A stretch of DNA of 64,000 nucleotides from Citroniella saccharovorans. GTDB taxonomy: Bacteria > Bacillota > Clostridia > Tissierellales > Peptoniphilaceae. Numbering within the stretch: the first letter of the stretch is position 1; the number at the start of each line of letters is the position of its first letter. The notes beneath the pieces were generated by a model. The model saw only the letters and a program-made list of their open reading frames with translations. It was not told where the DNA came from and made no database searches. Shown here piece by piece: positions 14,857 to 23,962 of this stretch. The stretch is taken from the NCBI RefSeq assembly GCF_035481615.1, contig NZ_JAYKOT010000003.1:1178001-1242000 (forward strand), written 5' to 3'. Made by a program: the position numbers and the translations under genes.

Positions 14857-17715
14857 TTAGTGAATTCCAGGGTACTCAGTTCTAAGATTTAAAATGTTAG
14901 CTAATTGTTCTCTAACATTTGTAGAAATTTGATCAGTACCACCGAAGATTGTTCCTTCAGAAATATTGTTATCCTTTAAGAATTTAACTACTTCTTCAGA
15001 AACTTTATCTCTTTCAACTAAGATTATAGGAGCTTTAACTCTTGCGCCAAATGGAGCAGCTGCTAATGCATCAGCAAATGCAGTTCCGTTAGCGAAGAAT
15101 ACTCTTGTAACGTCTTCGAAGAAAGTACCAGCTATCTTCATAGAAGTAAGTTGTCTTGTAGCTCCGAAGAATCTTTCTACTGAATATCCATGTCCTAAGT
15201 TAGCAAGTTCGTTTTCAACTTTCTTAGAAACTGAATTTTCTCCACCTACGATAATAACTTTTTCAATGTCCCAATCCTTAAGAGCTTGGATTGTTTCTGG
15301 AGCAAGTTTATCACCATGAGTTAGAAGAATTGGAATTCCATAGTAAGCTGCAGGAACAGAAGCTGTTAAAGCATCTGCAAAGTTGTAAGCGTTAGCTAGG
15401 AATACAGTAGCTTTTGTATCATAACCTAGGTTGAATGCAGGTTTTTGGTTACCAGCTTGGATTAGACCTCTGAAAGCCTCTCCAACTTGTTGAGCTGTGC
15501 CAAATCTGTTATCGCCAGAAATTCTCTTAACAACAACTCCAAGAGCTCTGATTTCATCAGCAGTCTTGTTAGAAATTGTGTTAGGTCCACCAACGATAAT
15601 AACTCTTTCAGCGTTATCAGCTATATATTTAGCTGTAACTTCTGGAAGTGTATCTTTAGTTACCATTAGAAGTGGAGCGTTGTATTCGTAAGCAACTACG
15701 CCAGCTGTTAAAGCGTCAGCGAAAGTACCAACTTCAGCAACAACTACATTCTTGTAACCGTCTTTCTTTTCAAGTCCGTTAGGGAATTGTTTGTCAGCTA
15801 TAGCTACAGCTGTTTCAAATCTATCCTTACCAGCAACTCTGTTGTCCATACCGAAGAAATCAGCGTGGTTTTCGATTTCGATATCTAATACAGAACCATA
15901 TTCAGATCTTGTAATAGTAAGATCAGTTCTAGGACTAGATGAACCATTTTCAGTTTCAAAGTAACCTTGAGTTGTGATAATGTTTGGATAAGGTGCTAGA
16001 CCTTCGTGGTTACCAGTGTCTAATTGCTTAATCATATAAGGCATTGAAACTCCTCTATATGCATTTCCGCCATTAAGTTCTGGGTAGAAGAAAGTCTTAA
16101 CATTTGAAATAGGAAGTCCCTTAAATTCAACTATACCATAATTGTCAGTTTCTTTAACTAGAAGTTCTTTTCCAAGTTTAAGTTCTTCGCCTATCATAGT
16201 GTTTCCATTTTCATATAGACCAACTTTAGCTCCTGTAACAGGTTGTCTAACTTGTGGAGTTCTTCCAGCGTTAAAGATTTTAACTCTGATAGTAGCATAT
16301 AAATCAGCAAATGGAACAGTAACTACAACTTTATCTTCTCTAAGTTCGTAAACTTCCTTAGGGTCGATTGAAGGTTTCTTTTGAGCTTCGTTATATCTCT
16401 TAACATCTTTGATCTTCCAAAGATTTAGAGGATATACATTTCCATTATACTTATATCCAGATTCAGCAGCACGTGCTTCATCTTGGAATGTACCTTCAAT
16501 AGCTTTAACACCTAATATTTCACCTGTTCTTAATTCATAAGTTTCATTAGGAGTACCATCTGTATTTCTTGAAAGAACAATTGAAACAACACCAGTTTGA
16601 TTATTTACAAGAATATCATCTCTCTTAATTCCAGTATATCCATTCCAGTTAGTTGGTTCTGTAACATAGATTGGAGCATCTGGGTTTTTAAGAATTAAAT
16701 TACCATCTTGGTCTTTCTTATAGTGGAAAGCATCAGTTTGGTCTAATACATAGATACCAAATTGAACTTTTCTAACAGGTTGGTTATTAGTTCCAATAGC
16801 TCTAATTAGGTATTGTCCTAATTCAACTGGAGTAAGTCTTACGCCAAATTCTAATGTGTTTGTTTGGTTACCCTTTTCATCTCTTTCGATAACCCATTCT
16901 TTAGCTCCGTCAACTAATTTAGTTTTAGTTTGAACGTGGAATAATTTTCTTACAGCATAACCTTCATCATTAAGTTCAGCTGGTGTTTCAAATATAAAGC
17001 CATTAGCTTTATATTCTACATAGTAGTCTTTACCTACTACTAAATTTCCAGTAAAGCAAAGTTTTCCGTCAGTTCCAATTTCTACATCTTTAACATCATA
17101 ATCTTTGTCATTTCCATTCATGTGATAAATGTTAGCTTGTAGATTAGTGTAAAGAGCGTATTTGTCTTGAGCAGCATTTGGATCGCTGTAGAAGAATCTT
17201 ACGCAGAATTTAGCTGGTTTAGTAACGTTAACTTGTTCTGATTCTTTTACTGGTTGGATGTTTTTGTTGTGACCTAGATCATCAAAAGCCCATCCTTGAA
17301 CTCCCTTAGAAGTTCCATCAGAATTAAGTTCTTCAGATACTAATCCTGAATTAGCTAGAGAAATTCTCCAATATCTAGTTTGAGCATTATCTTTATCAAA
17401 AATAGATACAAAGATTTCATTATCAAATTCTACATATTGTTTTACATTTCCATCAGCATCTGGTTTAAGTTCTTTAGCATTTTGGTTGTTATCTGCATCA
17501 AAAACATCTTGGAAAGTAGTTCCATAGAATATTCTTGATTTTTCATGATTAACGCTAAAGTTGAACCATAATTTTCCATCAACCAATTTAAGGATTGGTG
17601 GGTTGTTAGCTGCGTTAGTGTTATCAGTATTAGTAGCTAATACTGGAACAGCAGCTGCAAAAACCATTACAAATGCAAGCATAAAAGCAAGCACTCTTCT
17701 TATGTTTTTGTTCAT
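14857..17715 (-). CDS. Large secreted CWB2 surface protein, probable S-layer-like major protein
   Basis: The 952-residue product has a classical signal peptide (MNKNIRRVLAFMLAFVMVFA...VLA). The long N-terminal region carries several beta-rich domains, among them a prealbumin/Cna-B-like stretch (TGAKVGLYENG...DNYGIVEFKGLP, about 490-545). Three C-terminal CWB2 repeats begin near 625 (NRVAGKDRFETAVAI), 731 (KRISGDNRFGTAQQV) and 845. The third (VERFFGATRQLTSM) is degenerate. A near-consensus promoter, a ~320-nt structured leader, a GGAGGAG ribosome site, restricted codon choice like that of tuf, and a strong terminator all suggest very high expression. The S-layer role is inference; a large adhesin is the alternative. 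Confidence 0.85.
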   Translation of the reverse strand: MNKNIRRVLAFMLAFVMVFAAAVPVLATNTDNTNAANNPPILKLVDGKLWFNFSVNHEKSRIFYGTTFQDVFDADNNQNAKELKPDADGNVKQYVEFDNEIFVSIFDKDNAQTRYWRISLANSGLVSEELNSDGTSKGVQGWAFDDLGHNKNIQPVKESEQVNVTKPAKFCVRFFYSDPNAAQDKYALYTNLQANIYHMNGNDKDYDVKDVEIGTDGKLCFTGNLVVGKDYYVEYKANGFIFETPAELNDEGYAVRKLFHVQTKTKLVDGAKEWVIERDEKGNQTNTLEFGVRLTPVELGQYLIRAIGTNNQPVRKVQFGIYVLDQTDAFHYKKDQDGNLILKNPDAPIYVTEPTNWNGYTGIKRDDILVNNQTGVVSIVLSRNTDGTPNETYELRTGEILGVKAIEGTFQDEARAAESGYKYNGNVYPLNLWKIKDVKRYNEAQKKPSIDPKEVYELREDKVVVTVPFADLYATIRVKIFNAGRTPQVRQPVTGAKVGLYENGNTMIGEELKLGKELLVKETDNYGIVEFKGLPISNVKTFFYPELNGGNAYRGVSMPYMIKQLDTGNHEGLAPYPNIITTQGYFETENGSSSPRTDLTITRSEYGSVLDIEIENHADFFGMDNRVAGKDRFETAVAIADKQFPNGLEKKDGYKNVVVAEVGTFADALTAGVVAYEYNAPLLMVTKDTLPEVTAKYIADNAERVIIVGGPNTISNKTADEIRALGVVVKRISGDNRFGTAQQVGEAFRGLIQAGNQKPAFNLGYDTKATVFLANAYNFADALTASVPAAYYGIPILLTHGDKLAPETIQALKDWDIEKVIIVGGENSVSKKVENELANLGHGYSVERFFGATRQLTSMKIAGTFFEDVTRVFFANGTAFADALAAAPFGARVKAPIILVERDKVSEEVVKFLKDNNISEGTIFGGTDQISTNVREQLANILNLRTEYPGIH

Positions 17716-18041
17716 ATTATATTCACTCCTCCGTAAATAATATTTTTCTAAAACTTCCGCCAGACTACCACATCGGCGTTTTCACGTGGGGCAATCCCCT
17801 TAAACGTGGATACTGAAAAATTCACCAAATATCCACTCCACATCGAAATCTACGAATGGGTGGACACATCCTTTAAGTAGCTTCGATGTGCTACGTAGTA
17901 TGTGCGGACTTTCCAGTGTTTAGATTTTTCAATGTACGCTCGAAAAAACATAGACTAATAATTGCAGTTATTAAATGGCACTTTTGCCTCTATGTTTAGT
18001 CTTGGGTAGTTTTAGATAAATCAAGGTTTATCCTTGATACA
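17716..18041 (-). promoter_or_regulatory. Long structured 5' leader RNA of the S-layer-like gene
   Basis: Between the promoter and the ATG lie about 320 nt that are markedly more GC-rich than the surrounding DNA. They contain many helices: a 5'-terminal hairpin (18020-18038), a branched stem AAACATAGA/TCTATGTTT (17989-17997 with 17946-17954) followed by T6, and a hairpin at 17877-17894. That hairpin's whole 8-nt loop ACATCGAA is complementary to 17840-17847. There are also stems GTGGATA/TATCCAC (17806-17812 with 17830-17836) and GGGG/CCCC (17788-17799). Alternatives such as AGACTAA/TTAGTCT overlap the first stem. It matches no riboswitch class I know. Confidence 0.65.
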
Positions 18042-18044
18042 TTT

Positions 18045-18073
18045 ATTATAAAGGGTAATTTGGAAAAATGCAA
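18045..18073 (-). promoter_or_regulatory. Strong promoter of the S-layer-like gene
   Basis: TTGCAT (18068-18073), 17 bp, TATAAT (18045-18050). Transcription should begin around 18038-18042, at the base of a 7-bp hairpin that would cap the 5' end of the mRNA. Confidence 0.85.
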
Positions 18074-18533
18074 GTTTTAAAATTAAAAATGCCTTAAAAG
18101 ATTTTCTAATTTCCTCAATTTTATATTTTTATTTAAACTATGAATACAAAAAATATTAATTTTTCTTTTTAAAAATTTTTTTCTTCTTCGTAAAACGTTG
18201 AAATATAGTATTTTTAGCTAGGGCGACTTTTCTCTTAGATTGTTTTATCTATTTATTATACTAAAAATATTAATAAATATTAAAAATTACTTTTTGTTAA
18301 CATTTTGTAACTTTTAGGATTTTTTCCATTTTAAATGTCTATTTTTAGGCTTTATATCTCCCATTTCTTTTATGGTGTTTCTTTTTGCTTTATTTAAGTA
18401 TATTTCATTTAGTCATTCTTACAGATTTAATATGCATTAAATTTATGGATTATTTTAAAATATTTTAATATTCATTATATCTAAAGTATAAAAAGTTTTT
18501 CTTTAAAATATATGTAAAATCGGCGAAAAAAAT
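18074..18533. other. AT-rich gap without a gene
   Basis: There is no open frame of note, no RNA gene and no repeat that I can see. The base composition is strongly T-rich on the plus strand. Confidence 0.6.
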
Positions 18534-18564
18534 GGATGCTTCCCTTATAATTTGGTCTGCATCC
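18526..18564 (-). terminator. Intrinsic terminator of the trk-rlmD-ant operon
   Basis: Stem GGATGC/GCATCC (18534-18539 and 18559-18564) with a 19-nt loop is followed on the minus strand by ATTTTTTT. Confidence 0.7.
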
Positions 18565-18575
18565 AGCTATAAATT

Positions 18576-18621
18576 TTACTTTTTTCTAATACTAGCTTTT
18601 TCCCTCCTAGAAAAAAAGTAA
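18576..18621. repeat. Inverted repeat downstream of the nucleotidyltransferase gene
   Basis: TTACTTTTTTCTA (18576-18588) pairs with TAGAAAAAAAGTAA (18608-18621). It may be an auxiliary terminator or an mRNA 3' structure. Confidence 0.5.
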
Positions 18622-18653
18622 TTTAATTATTCTATTTTTGAGTTTATAAGACT

Positions 18654-19514
18654 CTAGTATATTCTTCTTTGGTCTTTTTTTTGATAGGCTTCTCTTATAT
18701 ATCTAGTCATAGATACATCTAAGTTTTTTGGATAGTTATAGCCAAGTCTTTCTGCTAGAGTAAGTCCAAATTTTCTAAAAAGAGCTAGGGCTTCTAAAAG
18801 TGCAACAAAGTAGGACTCTCTATCTACTGCCTGGTAAAGTCTTAGGTAGGCTTCTTTAAAATTTTCTTCTATATTTTCAAGTATAAATCTATTATTTTTC
18901 CCTAGATTGATTTTGTACTCTTTTTCTTCTGCTATAAGCCAGCCTAAAACTATATTTAGCGAGGAAATTATATGTTGGTAGACTTTATAAGATCCAACCA
19001 TATCTCCTCTTATAAGATAGGGAACTATGTCAAGCGAGTAGTAGAAAAATTCCCTGCACTTATTTTCAAAAATATTTTTAGTCGGCCTATCTATTCTATA
19101 AGATATATCCGATGAGATTGGAAGTTCCTTTATTATATTGTCCTTATCCATCAAAAGATTTATTAGGGTGTTTTCTATTATAAGGCTACTTATTTTACTT
19201 ATGGGGTAAAAACTTAAATCAATTCTCACACCGTCTATTAGTAGAAGTGTCCATACAAAAGATGCTCCACCAACTTCTTCTTTTTCTGGGCCTAAAAAAT
19301 AAGTAAATATCCTCTCTCCAAATTTTTCTAAGAAATCCTCCCTATTTATAAATATTTCAGGGTCTTTTACGCAGTAGATTATATCGTAGTCTTGGTATAT
19401 ATCTCTTTTTACATTTGGATTTACTCTGGATCCTGTTTGAAAAACTGCCCTAATGTCTGGTTCTTCCTTGGCTGATGTAAGAACTATGTCCATTATCTGA
19501 CTTGAGTCACGCAA
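18654..19514 (-). CDS. ANT(6)-like aminoglycoside nucleotidyltransferase (AadK/AadE family)
   Basis: The 286-residue protein follows the streptomycin 6-adenylyltransferase family from end to end. It has the nucleotidyltransferase motif GSR-x-NPN followed by IYQDYDIIYCV with the paired catalytic acids, then a third acid in IDGVRIDLSFYP, and an all-helical C-terminal half. The start is a TTG at 19514 behind AAAGG with 8-nt spacing, and the N-terminus MRDSSQIMD aligns with the family MR-start. ANT(6) enzymes adenylylate streptomycin. Whether this chromosomal homologue confers resistance cannot be told. It closes the trkA-trkH-rlmD transcript. Confidence 0.87.
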   Translation of the reverse strand: MRDSSQIMDIVLTSAKEEPDIRAVFQTGSRVNPNVKRDIYQDYDIIYCVKDPEIFINREDFLEKFGERIFTYFLGPEKEEVGGASFVWTLLLIDGVRIDLSFYPISKISSLIIENTLINLLMDKDNIIKELPISSDISYRIDRPTKNIFENKCREFFYYSLDIVPYLIRGDMVGSYKVYQHIISSLNIVLGWLIAEEKEYKINLGKNNRFILENIEENFKEAYLRLYQAVDRESYFVALLEALALFRKFGLTLAERLGYNYPKNLDVSMTRYIREAYQKKDQRRIY

Positions 19515-19538
19515 ATTATTACCTTTCTTTCTATTTTT

Positions 19539-20966
19539 TTATATTTCAAAAACCATTACCATCTCCAAATGATAGGTTCTAGTAAATTGGTCAAAAACAA
19601 AGATGTCTTTTATCTTGTAGCCGGCATCTTTTAGTTTTACTGCATCTTCCATAAGTTTTTTAGGGTTGCAGGAGATGTAGATTATTTTTGATGCCTTTTT
19701 ATCTATAAGTTTTCCTATTGTCTTTGGACTTATTCCGCTTCTAGGTGGATCTAAGACTACTATTGAATTTTCTCCGTCAAGATTTTCTATATATTCATCT
19801 ACATTTTGGCAAATAAATTCTACATTTTCTATTCCATTTAGTTTTTTGTTGAGATTAGCTGCCTCACATGCTTCTTCTATAAGCTCTACTCCAATAACTT
19901 CTTTTACATTCTTTGAAAGGATGATGGAGATTGTACCAGTTCCGCAGTATAGGTCGTAGACTTTTTTTTCTGTTTCACCAATTATATCTGAAACTTTTTT
20001 ATATAATTTTTTTATAGAAAATACATTTGGCTGAAAGAATGAGAATGGAGAAATTCTAAAGTTTAATCCAAAAAGAGACTCTGTAATAAAGCTCTCTCCA
20101 TATAAAATTTTTAAATCTCCCTTAACTACTGCGTCTTGCAAGGAATCTGTTACTGTCCAAACTACACTCTTTAAATCAGCTTTTAAGTCTAAAGATTTAA
20201 GCATATTTACAAATTCTTCTTCTAAAAGTTCGCCTTTTGATGATGTTACTAGGTGAACCATTATCTCTCCTGTAAAATGTGCTTTTCTAATTACAAGGTA
20301 CTTTAAAAATCCTTCTTTTTTAATTTTATTGTAAAAAGGTGTATTTTTTTCTCTAAAGTATGATTCTACAGCCCCTCTTATTTTTCTAAAATCTATGTCT
20401 ATAAGGTTGCAGCCTAGGGTTGGAGTTTTTTCGTGATACTTGCCTTTTTTATTAAGTCCAAGTACTAAATCTCCCCCTAAGCATGAGTCCCCAAATGAAT
20501 ATTCCATTTTGTTTCTATATTCAAAAGGAATAGGATTTGCTTCAAATTTAAAATCATCTTCTATTCCATATTCGTCTAAAAGTCCCCTAACCATATCGAC
20601 TTTTATATCAATTTCATCTTCTATAAAAATTGTTTGGAAGAAACACCCGCTGCACTCATCGTAGTTATCGCAAAGCCTAATGCTGTCTTTATCTTCAGCT
20701 TCATCATCTATTTGACTTCCTCTAATTATTTCATAGGCATAATCTTCTTCCATAAATGACATAGCTAGAATGTCTGTAATCGTTCCTTCTCTATAGCCAT
20801 CTTTTTTCTTTCCTAGATATCCACTTACTTTTTGACCAACTAAGCCACCTCTAAATACAACTTTTTCTCCTTCAAATGTTGACATAGATTTGTTGGGATA
20901 TATGTTTTTTTCTAAATAAAATTCATGTAATTCTCTTTTTTTTCTTGTCATTATCTTTTTCTCCAT
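19539..20966 (-). CDS. TrmA-family 23S rRNA (uracil-C5) methyltransferase, RlmD/RlmCD-like
   Basis: The 475-residue protein has an N-terminal TRAM-type RNA-binding segment (about 25-70), then iron-sulfur cysteines in LCDNYDECSGCFF with a later GCN. The SAM domain follows, with YCGTGTI, DPPRSG and the catalytic region YISCNPKKL, where the cysteine is the nucleophile. It makes 5-methyluridine in RNA. The exact position (747, 1939 or both) is not evident, and Firmicute RlmCD does both. It overlaps the end of trkH by 16 nt, so translation is coupled. Confidence 0.92.
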   Translation of the reverse strand: MEKKIMTRKKRELHEFYLEKNIYPNKSMSTFEGEKVVFRGGLVGQKVSGYLGKKKDGYREGTITDILAMSFMEEDYAYEIIRGSQIDDEAEDKDSIRLCDNYDECSGCFFQTIFIEDEIDIKVDMVRGLLDEYGIEDDFKFEANPIPFEYRNKMEYSFGDSCLGGDLVLGLNKKGKYHEKTPTLGCNLIDIDFRKIRGAVESYFREKNTPFYNKIKKEGFLKYLVIRKAHFTGEIMVHLVTSSKGELLEEEFVNMLKSLDLKADLKSVVWTVTDSLQDAVVKGDLKILYGESFITESLFGLNFRISPFSFFQPNVFSIKKLYKKVSDIIGETEKKVYDLYCGTGTISIILSKNVKEVIGVELIEEACEAANLNKKLNGIENVEFICQNVDEYIENLDGENSIVVLDPPRSGISPKTIGKLIDKKASKIIYISCNPKKLMEDAVKLKDAGYKIKDIFVFDQFTRTYHLEMVMVFEI

Positions 20967-22399
20967 AAATTTGATGTAAAAAGTACCAAAACTGGATATA
21001 TTTCCAGTCTGCCTATTATCATTGCCATACTAAATACTAATTTAGAAAAGTTGGAATATGCTGCAAAGCTTCCGTCAGGTCCAACTATTCCAAGTCCTGG
21101 GCCTATGTTATTCATTGTTGCAGCAACTGCGGAAAAATTCGAAAGAAAGTCTCCTTCTTTAAAAGATACTAGAAAGAAAATTCCCGCAAATACAAATATA
21201 TAAACTATTATATATGCTTTTATTCCAGAAAGTACACTTTTCTTGAGGGGACGGTTGTTTTCTCTAATGAAAATAACCTTGTCCGGATTCATTATTTTTA
21301 TTACTTCACTCTTTGCTATTTTAAAAAGGGAATTTATTCTAGAGACCTTTATCCCCCCTGCCGTAGAACCTGACATTCCACCAATAAACATAAGGGCAAG
21401 CAAAACTACGTGACTAAACAGTGGCCACTTGTTAAAATTAACAGTTGCGTAGCCAGTTGTTGTAACTATAGAGGAGACCTGAAACAAGGTATCTCTAAAA
21501 AGTTTTTCCCCTGAATTGTATCCTCTAAATATATTTACCATAATTAATATTATAGCTCCTGTTACTACAAAAAAATATACCTTAAGCTCTTCATTGGAGA
21601 AAACCTCCTTAAACTTTTTAAGTAGTAGGTAGTAATAAAGGTTAAAGTTTATTCCGTAAAGAAGCATAGCTATTGCTAGAGTATATTCAATAGCAGGAGA
21701 ATTAAAGTAAGCAACTGATGTTGCTTTGTTTGAAAATCCTCCAGTTCCAGCGGCTCCAAATGCATGAACCATCGCATCTATTGGACTCATACCCAAAAGA
21801 AGTAAGATAATTATTAGAACTAGGGTCATAATTATATAAATTTTATAAAGTATCATGGCTGTAATGCTTGCCTTTGAAACTAGCTTTCCAAATTGAGGGC
21901 CAGGCACTTCAGCTTTCATTACATTTACATCTCCCCTAACTCCCTTAGGTAGTACAGCTAGTGCAAAAACTAAGATTCCCATCCCACCTATAAAGTGGGT
22001 AAAACTTCTCCAAAATGTCATAGAAATTGGGAGCTTTTCTACATCTGTTAGGATTGAAGCACCGGTTGTCGTAAATCCAGAAGTTGTTTCGAAAAATGCA
22101 TCTACTAGACTAGGTATGCTTTTCGATATAACAAAGGGAAGTGATCCAAAAAAAGATAGGACTATCCAGGATATAGAAACTATCCCCAGACCTTCTTTTA
22201 CCCCAATAATCTGTCCTTTTGTGTTAATCCTAGTTAGTAAAAGTCCTAAAAGTGTTATAAACGCTCCAACTTTTAAAAAGGATAGGTAGATGTAAGTGGA
22301 ATCTTTGTAAATTATCCCAATTATTAGGGGTAGGATCATTAATATGCCTTCAAGAATGAGTAGTTCGCCGATTGTTTTTAGTACAACTCTCTTGTTCAT
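20951..22399 (-). CDS. trkH: TrkH/KtrB-family potassium uptake channel subunit
   Basis: The 482-residue membrane protein has about ten to twelve hydrophobic segments and the four pore loops of the Trk/Ktr/HKT family. Selectivity-filter glycines lie within TTSGFTTTGAS, AAGTGGFSNKA, VTTTGYATVNF and NNIGPGLG. It mediates K+ (or Na+-coupled K+) uptake. It starts 1 nt after the trkA stop, so channel and regulator form one unit. Confidence 0.94.
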   Translation of the reverse strand: MNKRVVLKTIGELLILEGILMILPLIIGIIYKDSTYIYLSFLKVGAFITLLGLLLTRINTKGQIIGVKEGLGIVSISWIVLSFFGSLPFVISKSIPSLVDAFFETTSGFTTTGASILTDVEKLPISMTFWRSFTHFIGGMGILVFALAVLPKGVRGDVNVMKAEVPGPQFGKLVSKASITAMILYKIYIIMTLVLIIILLLLGMSPIDAMVHAFGAAGTGGFSNKATSVAYFNSPAIEYTLAIAMLLYGINFNLYYYLLLKKFKEVFSNEELKVYFFVVTGAIILIMVNIFRGYNSGEKLFRDTLFQVSSIVTTTGYATVNFNKWPLFSHVVLLALMFIGGMSGSTAGGIKVSRINSLFKIAKSEVIKIMNPDKVIFIRENNRPLKKSVLSGIKAYIIVYIFVFAGIFFLVSFKEGDFLSNFSAVAATMNNIGPGLGIVGPDGSFAAYSNFSKLVFSMAMIIGRLEIYPVLVLFTSNLWRKR

Positions 22400-22400
22400 A

Positions 22401-23754
22401 TTATATAAATAAGTCAGATATTCTAGTTACGTCTTCAAAGGATGTTATAATAACAACCCTATCTCCCATTTTTAGAACATCTTCTCCCGTTGGAAATATT
22501 ATGTGGTTTTTTCTATAAATAAATGCAATTAAGGTGTTTTCTTTCATAGATAAATCTTTTAATTTTATATCTGTATAATCGGCTTTTTCTTTAATAACAA
22601 ACTCAATCGCTTCTATTCTTCTATTTGAAAGTTTATATAAGTTCTCTATTGTTGAGTTTCCAGAATCCATCTTGGATCTTACAAACCTAATTATTTGGTT
22701 AGCTATAATTCCCTTTGGCACAACAGCTGTATCAAGTCCCTTATTTTCAATAAGTTTAATCATATTTATACGATTTACTTTTGCTATAGACTTATTTACT
22801 CCAAGGTATGATGAGTAAAGGGATAAAATAATATTTTCTTCATCTATACCAGTTAGTGACACTACACAGTCATAGGATGTTATGCCCTCTTCAATTAGGT
22901 AATTTTGATTTGTACCATCCTTATTTATAACTGTGGCTTCTGGATATTTTATAGCAATTTCTTCAGCGATACTTCTATCTATTTCTATAATCTTGACATC
23001 TTTTTTTTTCATTTAATAGTAGTTCTGTTAGGAAGAAACAAATTTTACTAGCTCCAATTAGCATGACTTTTTTTATCTTTTTTGTTTTGACATTTATGGA
23101 GTCGTAGAATTTATCCATATCTTTTTTAGATCCAGTTACATAAATGTTATCATTTGATCTAAGAATAGTATCTCCCTTTGGGATAATAACTTCCTCTCCT
23201 CTTTCTACTATACAAACTATCATATTGTATCCTAGGGTTTTTCTAAAACTTTTTAGGTCAATTCCATCTAAATAAGATCCATTTGGAATTTTAAACTCTA
23301 CCATTTGAAGTTTTTTATTTGCAAAATGCTCTATGGATTTTGCTAGTGGATACTTGATTATTTCAAGAATTTGAACAGCAGCTTCTTCATCTGGATTTAT
23401 AAGCTTTGTGATATTTAGAGAAGAGCTTAAAAATTTTGCACTTTTAGAATATTCAGGAGACCTAACTCTTGCTACAGTTGATTTTGCACCAAGTTTATTT
23501 GCAATCATTGAGCTAATTATATTTAGCTCATCAGACCCTGTTACAGATATAAAAATATCAGCATTTTTAGCTCCAGCTTCTTTTAAAACATCAACATTTA
23601 CTGCATTTCCAAGGATTGATTGTATGTCATATTCGCTAGTTATATCTTCAATTATTTTTTCGCTATTTTCTATAAGAACTATATCGCAAGAATCTGAAAG
23701 TTCTCCTATTATTTGTCTGCCAACTTTTCCAGCTCCAACAACTATAATATTCAC
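22401..23754 (-). CDS. trkA: Trk potassium uptake regulator TrkA, two-domain RCK protein, frame broken at a poly-A run
   Basis: Two frames together encode one TrkA of about 450 residues. The first half (from a GTG at 23754, spacing 7 nt from AGGAGG) has RCK-N with the NAD motif GAGKVGRQI and RCK-C. It ends after LLLNEKK. The second half starts within the same run and continues IIEIDRSIAEEIA, a second RCK-N and RCK-C. The shift lies in nine As at 23001-23009; eight would restore the frame. TrkA binds NAD(H) and gates TrkH, and RCK-C domains of this family often bind c-di-AMP. This could be a sequencing error, slippage, or two separately translated halves. Confidence 0.85.
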
Positions 23755-23777
23755 CAAATTGCCTCCTAATAAACTGC

Positions 23778-23813
23778 TATATACAGTATATAATAAGTTT
23801 TGTCTATTTTCAA
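23778..23813 (-). promoter_or_regulatory. trkA promoter overlapping a perfect palindrome
   Basis: TTGAAA (23808-23813), 17 bp, TATACT (23785-23790). The -10 lies inside the palindrome TATATAC-T-GTATATA (23778-23792), a plausible repressor operator. Confidence 0.6.
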
Positions 23814-23920
23814 GAATTAAAATATCAGCAAATTATATGTAAAACCTCTATTTTTGTAATTAAGATACCCTAGGAAAATATATTTTTTATGTACTTTTTT
23901 CTTTATTAAAAAATACTAAT

Positions 23921-23946
23921 AAAAAAAGAGCCTTTTCAGGCTCTTT
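23921..23946 (-). terminator. Terminator of the str operon after tuf
   Basis: An 8-bp stem (AAAGAGCC/GGCTCTTT, 23925-23932 and 23939-23946) is followed by T7 on the minus strand, 17 nt past the tuf stop. Confidence 0.93.
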
Positions 23947-23962
23947 AATTTTATTTGTTTTA

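Noticed and set aside
17905..17935. CTGGAAAGTCCGC in the S-layer leader resembles the conserved 5' box of RNase P RNA
   Set aside because: The other conserved RNase P elements and the ~400-nt length are missing, and the segment is joined to the downstream gene.
17716..18041. c-di-GMP, cobalamin, TPP, SAM, lysine or ydaO riboswitch in the leader
   Set aside because: I looked for their core consensus strings and did not find any.
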